Assembly (NCBI GenBank): GCA_013397455.1
Contig: VYZB01000280.1
Span: forward strand, 9,816 to 73,815
Source of the DNA: Crotophaga sulcirostris
Lineage: Eukaryota > Chordata > Aves > Cuculiformes > Crotophagidae
DNA: 64,000 nucleotides
Direction of reading: 5' to 3'
The position numbers and the translations under genes were made by a program. Shown here one piece after another: positions 45,216 to 56,266 of the stretch. The notes below the pieces were generated by a model, which saw only the letters and a program-made list of their open reading frames with translations, did no database searches and had not been told where the DNA came from. Each line of letters begins with the position of its first letter. Positions within the stretch are counted from its first letter, which is position 1.

Positions 45216-48200
45216 GGAGAGCTGTAACCCTTTCCTGTGCGTGGGAGCCAGGCGTGGGGAGAATGAGATCCCTAGGCTGCCAAAAAATTAAGGGGAAAAA
45301 AGATCAGGAGAAAAAGCATCCGGGGCTGTGGGTAAGGAGAAGTGCTGACAGCTTCCCCTACACCAACACTCAGGCTCTTTGGGTAAAGAGAGATCCTACA
45401 GGATCAGATGAGCTCAACAGGCAGCTGCTTAATGCAGGTTAAACATTTAGGAACTGCTTTGGCTGTGAGTGGCTACAGGAGCAATAGCTGGGATGGCTCA
45501 AAGCAGGGAAAGCTGCTGCCGTACCCTAACGTACACTTCCACACCTTTGCTTCCCAGGAGGGATTGGAGCACTTCACTGAGTGCTTGAAGCACAGCACCT
45601 CTCCAGGGGACCATGCTCTGCACCACCATGCTCCTGTGCAGGGAGGAGATGGGAACACTGTGATTGATGGTGAGTGCCACCTCCTCCCACATTGCTCCAC
45701 CCCAGGTGGCCCTGTCCAACACAGAGCATCCTCAGCTAGGAACACACCATGTAGTCAGTGGATCTCATCAGGCTGGAGCACCTCATTGTGGTGCTGACAG
45801 TGATGGTGCAGCTTAAGGCAGAGCACAGCCAACAGCCCAATTGCACGTGGCTCCATGTTAGCTCAGGAAACCAGCTCACAGCCCAAGGTGCTGCAACAAT
45901 TAGAAAGGAAGCAGCACAAGAGTCAGCTAGAAAACCTGAGCAAACAGGATGCAGTGGAACACAAGGCTCATGAGAGCTGCAAGGAGATCGGAGGGCTGGA
46001 GCACGTGCATGAAAGGAATCCAGCACTCTAATCAACGGATGGGAGAAAATGAAGGGAAGAACAGAGATCCAGCAAACTTTCAGCTAAGTAGATTATTGAT
46101 CTTCAGGGTGTGCCAGAAACCAGCTTTGCAAATTACAGCAGTCCCCTGCTGCAAGCTCAGGCAGTTACCGGATGGCAAAGCAGAAACGCTCCCCACCTCC
46201 CCGCTCCTGCCACCCACACGCCTCTCTCCGCCACCACCACGACGCCGCTGAGCTCCTGTTTGCATCTCACTGCAGCAGGACGTGTAAACATGTCCAAAGG
46301 GTGACAAAGCGAAAGGAAATGGTGCGATCCCCCAGCATCTAAGGGGAGAGACAGTGTTAGCAGGGACCAGACAGCTCACAGAAAGTCTGTTGTCTTCTGT
46401 TGTCGAGAGGGAGCAGAAGGTAGAAACCTCAGCCCAACACGAGTGGGGAAGGCGGTGACCTTGCGATGCTCAGTACAGCTAAGCAAATAATTTCCTTGGC
46501 AAAGGCAGGCGCTCTTTCTGCTCGCAGTCAGGAGGGTTTCTGCACAGCGGAGCCGAGGTGTGAACGCCTCCCAGATTGCCCTGACAATGTGCCTAACCCC
46601 CCCGCACAAAGATCACCTGCTCCAAGGAGCCGAGAGGCTGCTGAGAAGAGATGGTTTGGAGCTCAGCTCCTACTGGGGTGCTCAGCATGCCTCCAGATCT
46701 GCCACACCATGCTCACCCTGAGCCCTCCAAGCTGCTGGGCACGGCCACCCCACAGCACAGCCCTGTGCCCCCCGTGCAGCTGGGACTGGCTCCAGCCTGG
46801 CAGTTTCTTTATTACCTGTGCAGTGGCACAGATGTGCACCGCACTTTCCGTGTACGGCAAGAGGTCCCTGCCCTGAAAGTCTTATAAGTGAAGCAGACGG
46901 CAGGCGGTCCCCGTGCCAGCCCGGCTGCCAGGAGGTGTTTATTTCCAGAGATCCATTATGTGACATTTTCTAATTTTTCATAGTATCAATGATAAACCAG
47001 AGAGAAATGCCCAGAGCAGGGATGGGGCTGTGGATGCTCACATCAAACCCTGGCAGAGTGGGCACTGGGAGGGCTGTGTTCCTCCTGCCACCACCACTGG
47101 TCCTCCTTCCACCAGGACCTCTCTGTCTTTGCCAGGTCCCAGCCCTCAGCCAACAGGCTGTAAGCCTCAGAGCCCCCCTGTGCAGGAGGTGAGGAACTAT
47201 TTGTTTATCCCTCCACATAAAAGGAAATGAAAAGGCCACGCCAGGGTTGTCTGGTAGCACAGGCAAGGAGGGTGACACCAACCAGGTCTTATCCCAGGGA
47301 CAGCCCCTCGGCCATGGAGAAGATCATTTTAAACAAAGCCAGGCCTTTCTTTGACTGGTGGAGCATGATGAGCACTCGGACTGTCAGATCCTCCTTGTTT
47401 TAAATAAATTCCACTGATGTACTCTCTTCTGACATAAATTATTAACCAAGCATGATGCACACAGCGTGCCAGCAGCAGCATCTCAGGGCAGGAACAGGCA
47501 GCAGGTGAGGCTTTCTGTCTGCTACTGCAGGTGTGAAGCAGTTAAATTACATCATCTCTGGGAGAAAAGGTGTGCCACCACGGCTGCCACCTGCCTGCCA
47601 GCGCAGCCACGTGATGGAAAGTCACACTCCATACCCAGGCCACAGAAAAATCAAACTTTTGGCATCTCCACGCGTCCATCTGTGTCAAGACACACTGAGA
47701 GCAGTGACTGTTTTTCCCACTTTGCCAAGGCCCTTCTGACAGTCCCAGGGAGAAAAACAGTCAGCTCCACTCTGCTCCTGAAAATGCTGTGGATGTCCTG
47801 GTGGCAGCCAGCCAGTGCCTCCTAGGGTGGCCTGAAGCTGGTGGGACCATCTCTCTCCCTTGAGCCTGAAGACACTAACAGTTAAGCTGGGACAAGGTGG
47901 GCGAGATGGGGACAGCCCACCAGTCAAAGCCCAGAGGCAAAGTATACCACCTACCAACACCCTCCCTGGCTGATGTCCTGAGAATTCATCAGAACATTAA
48001 AAAAAAACCCATGGAACAGTCTGACAGAAAGTCAGCCATCAGCAAGGGGCACACAGTTAAGACCAGTGCTGGTGAGAGATCCTGGGAGCACCATGGACCT
48101 CAGCTACTCATGCTGTGGGCCAAAGTGTGTATGTGAGAAACAACTGGAATAAAAGGGCAATTCCTCTGCCCCAGATGTAAACTCAAGCAGCCTGAGTCTC

Positions 48201-48687
48201 AGCTCTCTGAAGCTTCAAGTATCAGACACAGATTATCTGGGCTCCCCTTCTTCTCTGGTCACTCAATACAAACAGAGAAAAGGAGAAGGAGTCTTGAGAA
48301 GACAAAAAATATTACTTATTTTTTCCTCTCACGATTCAGGAGAACAACATTCACATTTCATCCTGGAAGTAGCTGCACTTTGGGGATTCTTGTGTCTGAG
48401 ACCTAATCTGTGAAGCACCTAAGGATCCCTTAGGGTAAGAAAAGCATTATAGGATCATTAGTAAAATCGACACGTTATATTTCATGTGTCAGTTCCACAC
48501 AAGTAGAAAAAAAGGCCAAGTGTAGCAAGAGCAGACAAAACCATGAAACATAAGATCCAGTGAAGTGATAAAAATGGGACGTGGCTTCCTAAATGTTGAG
48601 TGCTGCAACAGAATGGCCACTCCAGGCCTCCTGCTTTGCCCACTGCTCAGCCACACCACAGCAGTGACACTGAGTAAAGAGCAGCAA

Positions 48688-48707
48688 CCCCCCCTTTTTT
48701 TTTTTTT
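48688..48707. repeat. C7T13 homopolymer junction
   Basis: Seven Cs are followed by thirteen Ts. This is simple sequence with no gene attached. Confidence 0.85.
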
Positions 48708-50093
48708 AATAAAAGCCACAATCCCTGGCCAAAACCATCCCTCTCAGCTCTCCCTGGGCTCATTTTGCATAACCATGGTGGGATCCAGAGCCCTCTTATG
48801 GCATTAGAATGCAGAACACAACCTGCTGCAGCCTGACCACAAGCCACACGCAGGGCTGCCTGTGGTCCCGCTGGCTCCTCTAGCTGCCACCCCCGATAAT
48901 CTAGAGAAAAAAAAGGTTCTTTCTCGAGTTTTCATCAGTACTTACACCAGCAATATCTCTGAGTATACCCTGCAACAGACAGGGAGGCTCCTTTCGAACT
49001 CTTGACAGGTATGTGACTAGATGAGAAGCTATTTCCCCAGAGGAACGAGTGAAGCCGTGTATTTCAGCTTGGATCTCCTGCCTGCCTGTCTCCCACCCAC
49101 ACAGCACACGATGGCTGGCATAATTTCTCTTGCACATACAGCTTCTATCTACTCAGCAGAGCCCGCACATCACCTGGCTACTGATCTGCTGGAGGTGACA
49201 TGACTTGCACCCACAATGAGTGTGCAAAGGAGATATGGCAGGAATGCAGACCCTGGTTAGCTGTTTCTGTGGGGAGAGAAAGGGACTGAGGTAGCAGGAC
49301 ACACTGGACCTTGGGCTGGGGGTTACTCCTGCAGTGGCGCACACACAGCAACCCAACAGGGGCAGCTCATGGGGAAAGGGGACCAACTGCTTCACCACCA
49401 AGGATATCTGACTTTTGAGATACCAGAACTGCTGGTGCAGATATCACTTGGCAGTTGGAGCTCAGCACGGAGCTGGACTTCTGTGGAAACTTGATGGGTT
49501 TCCCCTTGTGCTGTTTCAAAATGAATGCAATCCTCCCCCCAAAGCCACCAGTTAGGCCATTCCATTTCTTAGTGCTGAAACCCTGATCAAACCCAGTGAA
49601 ACACAGACTCCATTTCTAGATTTTCCAGCACTCACCCTCTCCTCCAGACTATTTACTGACTCTTTAGACCAGAGTAAGGTGTATCTGAATTTCCTTCTAT
49701 GCCTTGTTCTTCCCTTCTGAAGCAGACCTTAACTTTTTGTACAGGCTATCAAAGGCCAAGCACTGTTTAATTCATCACCTCACCTGGGGCATCAAAGTCT
49801 CAGCAGACATGACATCACCTTCTTACACCATAGCCCTTATATCACAGCCATGCAGGGGGTTGCTCTTTCAGATGTTGTTCTTCTTTGCAACAAGGACAAC
49901 ACTTGTGTGGTCCATAAAGTGCCATGGCTATAGTAAGCCATAAACAAATACAAGAGAAAACTCTAAATAGCATCACTGAGTTTCTGGGAATAACAGCAAA
50001 GCAAGCCTCAATCCTTGGGGCTTCAAAGGGCTGGGGAGGAGAGAACTTTTCATAAGACAAAATGAAGCAGCAGAGAACATGGCTGAGCACTAC

Positions 50094-50206
50094 CTGTGTG
50101 CTGTCTTCATCTCCCTGAGCATGGATGGTGTAAGATCGACCACCGTTTTTCAAGGTCTCAGTGGCAATGCACACTTCCACCCCAGGAAGCGGGGTTCCCA
50201 CAGAAC
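50094..50206 (-). CDS. ACSF3: ACSF3 coding exon, GSVGTPLPG segment
   Basis: This 113-bp exon lies between a TTTTGCAG acceptor and a GTAGTGCT donor. It completes a glycine codon and ends in phase 0. It encodes [18 protein letters not shown]... to ...[10 protein letters not shown] (window residues 102-138). The VGxPLPG motif is standard for AMP-binding enzymes. The remainder is the variable beta-strand region, and SYTIHA is shared with human ACSF3. The TETLKNGGR stretch is the least conserved part of the visible protein, as expected for a surface loop. Confidence 0.96.
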
Positions 50207-51419
50207 CTGCAAAAGAAAACAAGACTGAAACAGTGGACAGCCTCTGGGAAATAACAAAATCAAGGATGCAAAAGAGCAGCTGCTCTTCTATCAATGGCAT
50301 CTGCAGCCTGTGCTGGCACTAAAGAACTTCCTAGCAGGGGGTTACCCTTCAGAAAGGCTTCGATCACATCGTATGTCTGCATGCAAATGTCACTGCAGTG
50401 CAATCGTTGTCGTTTGCTGAGCAGGCAGTGTTGGAAATACCTAGAAAAACAAATGTGTCTCCAGCCCTGAACAGTCTCTCTTGGCCAGTCTTTGAAGACA
50501 TCAGCACAGCTTTGTAGCTCTGTACTGAAGCTGTCTTTAGGAAAAAAAAAAAGCACCATAAACCCTACACAAAGATGTGAAAAGAAAGAGCACAATGATT
50601 ACTACAGGGGCTCACTGCTTCTCTATAGCCTGGACCCGACAGAGAAAGCAAAGGCTTAACAGTGTAAGAATTGCAAGGGATTATCTCAGTTTATGAGACA
50701 TCAATACACTGTATATAAAACATCACAGGAGAAAAGCAGAGATCAAAACCACACCATTCTTCCAGAGGTTTCAATTTTCAAAGCCAGGGAATCTGACACT
50801 GTGTCACAAACAACTGCTATTAAGCTCCAAGTTGGTCCTGTGACCCAGCGCTCCCCAACCTGCAGCCTGCAGCATTCCCACCCCTTGGTTTAGTGCACGT
50901 TCTTCTTGGTGAGCATCTGAAAACACAGAAGAAAGGGCAGCTTTGTTCCTGCGACCTCTGTCTGATGGGGGGCCCCGGGCTCAGCGGCAACCACAAGTCG
51001 TGGGCATCTGCTGGCTCAGTGGGTTTTGCTCTGCATCTCACCGGCATGAGACAGCTCTCATTGCAAGATGATGCCTGTGACTTTCATCCCCTGTGAGCAA
51101 GCAACAGTGAGCATGCAAACCTGAAGAGAGTACAGAGGGACGTCAGCACAGAGCAAGCTACAGCTCAGGAGGACGGGACAGGTCAAGGTTTAAACTGGTA
51201 AGTCTATTCTCTATTTTAAGAGATTTTTTTTTTCCCCTGGAGCATCTCCAATTGGTGAGGCTTTCCAGCTCTGCTGGTCAGGCAGCAGGATAAGCCTGAC
51301 ACTGGAAAGTCCTTAGAGCAGGATGTGCAGGATCTGGAAACCAGTGCTGTCTTCTCCTTGTTGTCTGCATTTCAGACATTTGGGTTCAAGTGGCATTTTC
51401 CCTACCCGAGTCTTATTCT

Positions 51420-51640
51420 TCTGTTCAAGCCCTGAAGATCCGATATCTATGACATCATGATTTTGTTCGCTACATTGGTCAGTTGCCATGGAAATTGATA
51501 TGTCGTCGTAGCCCAGATTTATGGCATCCCTGCAGGATCACTAAGAGCAGATGGGCTATGAGGGAGTGAGATTTTATTGCAGCGAAACTACCCGAACAAT
51601 TAGCAAATCTGGCAAGAAATAAACAGAAAGCGACGTGGCG
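51420..51640. promoter_or_regulatory. Candidate enhancer with RFX X-box and ATF-like site
   Basis: TGACATCA (ATF/AP-1-like, 51450-51457) lies 24 bases from GTTGCCATGGAAAT (51482-51495), an X-box-type inverted RFX site with two mismatches in its second half. CpG-containing GTCGTCGTAGCCC and GAAAGCGACGTGGCGG lie nearby. The block is repeat-free. Confidence 0.4.
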
Positions 51641-52079
51641 GTTCCAGGATGTGTGTCTGTTCAGCTTGAAATTGCCTTTGGCATTCAGGTCAGCCAACAC
51701 AGGCAGCAAGGTTCTTCTCTTGCCATGAGCATCTCTGGGGTTGCCCTCATCTCACAGCCAGACACTGCCAGGAGTCAGAGACAGAGGACAGCAGCAGTGT
51801 AAGAAGGGAGAAGTATGTGCCAGGACAAGTTACCAGGAGAAGTGCTCTGAGGTGCCACATAGAGGCTTTTATGTACTTTAAACAGCCTTGTACCTGCCAA
51901 GGTAGGCTCCAGGAGGGCTCAAAAAGCAAGTTACCAGTCATGGAAAACACACCAAACGTTTGCACACTAAGCTTGCTGAAGACACCTTCTAGACTTCCAT
52001 GGGAACATTTTCTCCAGCACAAAAAATGCCTTGTGCTAACAGCCTCCAACCTGCCTGAGAGATGCAGCAAGGGCTGGCA

Positions 52080-52310
52080 GGCAGGCACAGCAAAGTCTGT
52101 GGAGGGAGCAGTAACCAGTGCAATGAACTGGCATGAGCTCCCACAGATTTTCCATCTCTGGATGTCTTCACATCAAGGTCAGATGGATGCCTTCCTGGAA
52201 GATGCTTCTTCTTGTATGCAAACTACTGACCTCGATGCAGAAATACAACGGACTGATTCACGGGCAGCAGGACTACATGTTTACTGCCTGCTTCTAGTCT
52301 CAGTTTTTGA
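52080..52310 (+). mobile_element. Possible decayed CR1/L3-like LINE 3' tail
   Basis: AATGAACTGGCATGAGCTCC, then CACAGATTTTCCATCTCTGGATGTCTTCACATC and GATGGATGCCTTCCTGGAAGATG, follows the layout of old CR1-related tails (not-pruned-element order: 'A..GGCA..AGCTCCC', 'CATCTCTGGA(G/T)GT(C/T)TTCA', 'GATGCCTT(C/T)CTGGAAGAT'). Much of the flanking element is unrecognisable. Confidence 0.45.
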
Positions 52311-52929
52311 GAATGAAACACCAAAGATCAGCACAGCGCTGTCAAACAAATCTGAAGGCACAGAGAAGGCAATGCTTTTCCCATACAGTGTTTCAGATCA
52401 CCATTACAAATTATTTCCTACGTGGCTAAAGTAAAACCAACATGTGAAATAAGTCCCTCATGGGGAGCTGTTTCCTTATATTCAGTCTGGAAAATGCTTT
52501 CTTGTACTTAGGAAAAATGACAAACGTGGAAATCAATAAAAGCTGAAAATGCTCGTAACATTGATTAGAGCTACAGGAACCTGACAATATTAATAAAATT
52601 TGTGCAAAAACAATGACTAGAGTTTCTCAGGCCCATCTGCCGCGTCAAGATACACACCGTGCTGATTCCAACAGGTCAGCAGAAGGTTAAGCCCGTTCCC
52701 AAAGGCACAACACTGGAGGTCCTGATCACCCCCAAGCCCACAATCAGGGGTGACCAGAGTAGACCCTGGCTTCCTTTTGTCCCCAGTCACAATCCCAAGG
52801 GGAAACTGGGAAGAAATCCCTGTTCCTTCCCTTCTCGCTCCCTCCCTGCTCTCTCCAATTTGCAGGCTCCTGAATGTTAAGAAATGCTGGCAACATGCCC
52901 GTGGTGTCAGCTCAGCCGGCATCAGCCAG

Positions 52930-53260
52930 GCTGCAGTCAGGAAGGAGTGACACTATTATTCTTTCACCGGTTCTCCTCTGTTTAAAAAAGTTGTCAGCTC
53001 TTCCCAGATAAATTTAATTGGCCCTGCGGTCTGTGTCCTTCGGTATCTGGGGACCTCGATGCTGTTATGCACGGTGGTGTCCTGGGAGAATTGAAACAGG
53101 CCAACGATAAGGCACTCAACGATCTCACTGTCAACAATACATGGAGTCCCCGCTGTAGGAGCTATTAGCTGCCTCTGATCTAAACCTCCAATTAAAGTGG
53201 TGATTAGGCCCAGTGAGGCATTCTCTGTCCATGAATTATTCATCTCCCTTCACAGTAACA
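52930..53260. promoter_or_regulatory. Candidate conserved noncoding element with POU-type palindrome
   Basis: It contains AAATTTAATTGG (around 53010-53021), CCAATTAAAG, GGTGATTAGG and the near-palindrome ATGAATTATTCAT (53231-53243). No repeat or coding signal was seen. The density of homeodomain and POU cores is high for the region. Confidence 0.37.
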
Positions 53261-55491
53261 GCACCAGGGGGATTAGAATGAGAGCTGGTGAAAACAGAGG
53301 CATTTTAAGCAGGGTTTTAACCATATACAAGCAAACATTTATCTTTCAAATCTTTCATCTTTTTCTTCTTCTGAAAATTAAAGCTCCCCCCACCCCGTCC
53401 CCGCCCTTTCAGACTCGGTGCTGCGGGTGGAGAGCGGTGCTACACGGCCAAAGACACTGGTAGTGACACAGACTCAAGCCTTCCTCAGCCACACCAAGTG
53501 GGTGGAAGCGCGTGAGGGAAGCCCTAGAACCTCTCTTCAAAGGCAGGAGCTCATGAAGCAACAACAGAGAAGGACATGTGCTGCTCCTGCTCTAAGAGAA
53601 ATCCCACAGCAAGCGTGAGGATCCCCGGACTTACCCACAGGGTAAAGTGCCGCACTTGCAGCGCTTCTTTCTCAAAATACAGCTAATTATTCCTTTGGGG
53701 AGCACCTGGGTCTGTGGTCACCACTGCCATGTGAGGTCTTTTCCCTGGACACTTCACTGCTCCTCCTGCACAGGCTCTGTTCCCAGCCCATCACTGCATT
53801 TCCCAGTTGACTCTTTCACACTGGATGCTCTGTGGTACCTGGTGACCTTACATCCCGGCCTCTAGTGGGGTACTAGATCAAAAGCTTTTTCACAGCTCCA
53901 GTAAATTATGCCTCAGCTTCACCCATCTGTTTCTCAAATGACACTTCCTGAAATAAATTAATCAAGCCTATTCAATTATAGCCTTCTCTCTGTAAGCTCT
54001 CTCACTGATCCACACCTTTGAGAGATGCTTCTCTTCCCTCCTGAGGCTGCAGTGAGCCCCTGGACGGTGGTTGGAGTGACAGTCAGCCAGCCTTTATCCC
54101 CAGCCCCTCTGCTTGTAGCTACATGACAGCATTTGTCTCAGCCCCAACTCTGTTCAGAAGCACGGTCACTCAGCTCTAGTGTAGGAGCTACCCTTCCAGG
54201 TGCCAACATCTGTCTTGCCCATGTTATTTTCAGTCTTATTTCCTTTTCCTTTTGTCTCCTGGGAAAATTCTAAAGCCTCCACTCACTTCCCCTTCCTGAA
54301 GATGAATGAAAAACAAATACAGCCAGGCCACAGGGGCATTCAAACTGCACCATCACCCTGCGGCATGTGGCTCACAGACAGCTAGAGCTCGTGCAGGTGG
54401 GAACCTTGTTTCCCTGTCCGCTTCTTTCTCTTGCCTGCAGGGATGGGGCTTTCAGAGGAAGGGAAGACTGGTTGAGTTGTGATGGAGGAATGATAGCTAC
54501 TCTGCAAAAGTAAACTAGAGTTTGTATTTCGTGCTGCCCCTGAGTTGTTCTCAGGCTGAGGAGCCAGCGTTAGGGAGCGATGGCTTCTCCTCTCTCTCTG
54601 TGATCCCTGCAGGGGTACTGGGTTGGGTCTGGGATGCTGTGGGATGCCAAGACACCCAGACTCCAGTCCTCAAAGACATGGGAGACCAAGCTGATGCATA
54701 TGGTGCCATGCATGCACAGACAGCATGTGGGGAGGAGAAGGTGGTATAGTGGTGGGCTGGGTTGCTTGGCAGACAGATGGCCACGTTTTTAACCAAAGGG
54801 AGGATGGGGGCATTTTATATTTTTAATGTTTCAGATCAATTTATTTCTAGGTTACATAAACTACTGATATTGAGAGGAGTCACAAAGTGTAGCTAAGAGA
54901 AGTGAGGGAAGACAAGGAGAGAACAGAACCAGAGCGTACAAAATGAGGTGTGACAATTTCTAATTCCTGAAGAGTCAAGAAACTTGCACTAAAATAAGAG
55001 TGAGCAGACATCCTATTTTAAACATTCAGTACCGATCAGTTGGACATGAACTGCTGTGCGGAGGAGAATCCTGTGTCAATGCCACACATTAATACAACTT
55101 CACAGAGCAGGAGCTGAAGATGCAGTCCCATCACTGTCCTTGAACTTGCAAAGACTTTGGGCACAACAAAGCAGATATGGACTCTGCTTCCCGTACAGAA
55201 CCAGCCTGACTGGTCAAGTCAGTGCACACCACTGTGAGCTCTGCACAGGCAGCTCTGCCAGTCCACCATGGCTCCTGATCCCAGAGAAACCCACCAATCA
55301 CCTTCCACACAGCCATGCCCTCTCCTGGCTTCTCAATGCCAATTCTCCTCCCAGCATCATTCCTCCTACCATAGCCTGCTCCTCAGTCATGACAAATGGC
55401 AATTAGTTGTATATTCTCTGTGATGAGAAAACCCAAGAGCACTCCACAGCCACACGCCTCCAAACAGTGTGCACCCACTAGAGACTCCTAC

Positions 55492-55637
55492 CTGGGACAC
55501 GGACTCCATGCAAAGGGTTAGAAAGCGCCATCCCAATCTCAGTCATCCCGTACCTCTCCAGCAACGTGTGCCCAGTGATGGTCTTCCACTTCTCCAGGAC
55601 AGGCACAGGCAAGGCTGCTGAGCCTGACACCATTAAC
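55492..55637 (-). CDS. ACSF3: ACSF3 coding exon, adenylation motif YGMTE
   Basis: This 146-bp exon runs from a TTGTGCAG acceptor to a GTAGGAGT donor. Its first base completes an arginine codon, and it ends with the first base of a glycine codon. It encodes [18 protein letters not shown], then [18 protein letters not shown] (window residues 53-100). YGMTE at residues 81-85 is the conserved adenylate-forming motif whose glutamate helps position ATP/Mg. By my alignment this glutamate corresponds to human E359, a position changed in patients with combined malonic and methylmalonic aciduria. The following [10 protein letters not shown] is one residue shorter than the human segment as I remember it. 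That is the only indel I notice. Confidence 0.97.
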
Positions 55638-56111
55638 CTGCACAAGTAAGAAAGTATCCAAGACCACCTTTACTCTTGGCAAGCTGCAGTCTAACAGGGT
55701 TACATAAAGCCTGCTTCTACATAAAACCTTAAAACAAAAACCCCGAAAGCCTTTTAACCATTGCCAAGTATGTTCCTCACAGATAGAAGATTCTCTGTCT
55801 GATATGTATTTTAAGTTAAAATGGGACAGTCTCCTAAGAGAGATGTTGCAGTACAAACTTGGGTTGCAGGACAAAGTCCTTAGTTTTGTGTTACGTATGG
55901 TGACACATATAATGAGCATGCAGACCCCTTCTGGCTTTACCATGCAAGAATGGCTCATAATTAAATAATGTCATCCTGGTTCTTGTCAAAGAGGCACTAA
56001 GGCACAACAACCAGCACTGCAAAGAGGTGATGCTGAAAAGAAAACTTGGCAGATCCACTGGAGACAGCCAACCACCAGCAGCCCCTGCCCAGAGGGAAAT
56101 CACTCACCTAC
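55638..56111 (-). other. ACSF3: ACSF3 474-bp intron
   Basis: This short intron between the FMAVPTIY exon and the YGMTE exon has a GTAGGTGAG donor and TTGTGCAG acceptor. No other feature was seen. Confidence 0.93.
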
Positions 56112-56266
56112 CTGATGTTCTCTTGGCAAAAGGCACGCACAAAATCCTGGACTTGTGGTTGAGAGAAATGCTTGTCATAATATTCTATCAGCTTGGCGTA
56201 GATAGTGGGCACTGCCATAAAGACACTGATATGGGGAGCCTGGGGGCTTAGGAGTTTCTTCCAAAC
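56112..56266 (-). CDS. ACSF3: ACSF3 coding exon (first of seven in window)
   Basis: This 155-bp internal exon begins in phase 0 after a CTAG acceptor and ends with a split AG|G arginine codon at a GTAGGT donor. It encodes VWKKLLSPQ... through ...CQENI (window residues 1-51), including [15 protein letters not shown]. In ACSF3 this is the part of the AMP-binding domain just before the LMVSGSAAL segment. The match to the human protein is close and without gaps (remembered as VWEKFLSS, then [11 protein letters not shown]). Upstream sequence in the same frame does not continue the protein, so the preceding exon lies beyond a long intron. This is clearly ACSF3 rather than a generic acyl-CoA synthetase, because flanking non-motif residues also match. 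Confidence 0.96.

Larger units (their letters stand above)
35911..50093 (-). other. ACSF3: ACSF3 14.2-kb intron
   Basis: Donor GTAGTGCT, acceptor TGTCCTAG. No well-preserved CR1 copy was seen, unlike the neighbouring larger intron. It holds a decayed LINE-like relic near 43440-43550, motif-dense stretches at 39290-39680 and 44890-45215, and short homopolymers (C7T13 at 48688-48707). No nested gene was recognised. Confidence 0.88.
50207..55491 (-). other. ACSF3: ACSF3 5.3-kb intron
   Basis: Donor GTAGGAGT, acceptor TTTTGCAG. It contains an X-box-bearing block at 51420-51640, a decayed LINE tail at about 52080-52310 and a motif-dense block at 52930-53260. No exon or RNA gene was recognised. 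Confidence 0.9.

Noticed and set aside
45980..46030. GAGATCGGAGGGCTGGAGCACG, resembling the CR1 block GATCAGAGGGCTGGAGCACCTC
   Set aside because: Only about 20 bases match and the flanks do not continue the element.
51817..52434. 205-codon plus-strand frame
   Set aside because: It overlaps a probable decayed LINE tail. Composition and lack of motifs suggest chance. It is kept only as a note in a finding.
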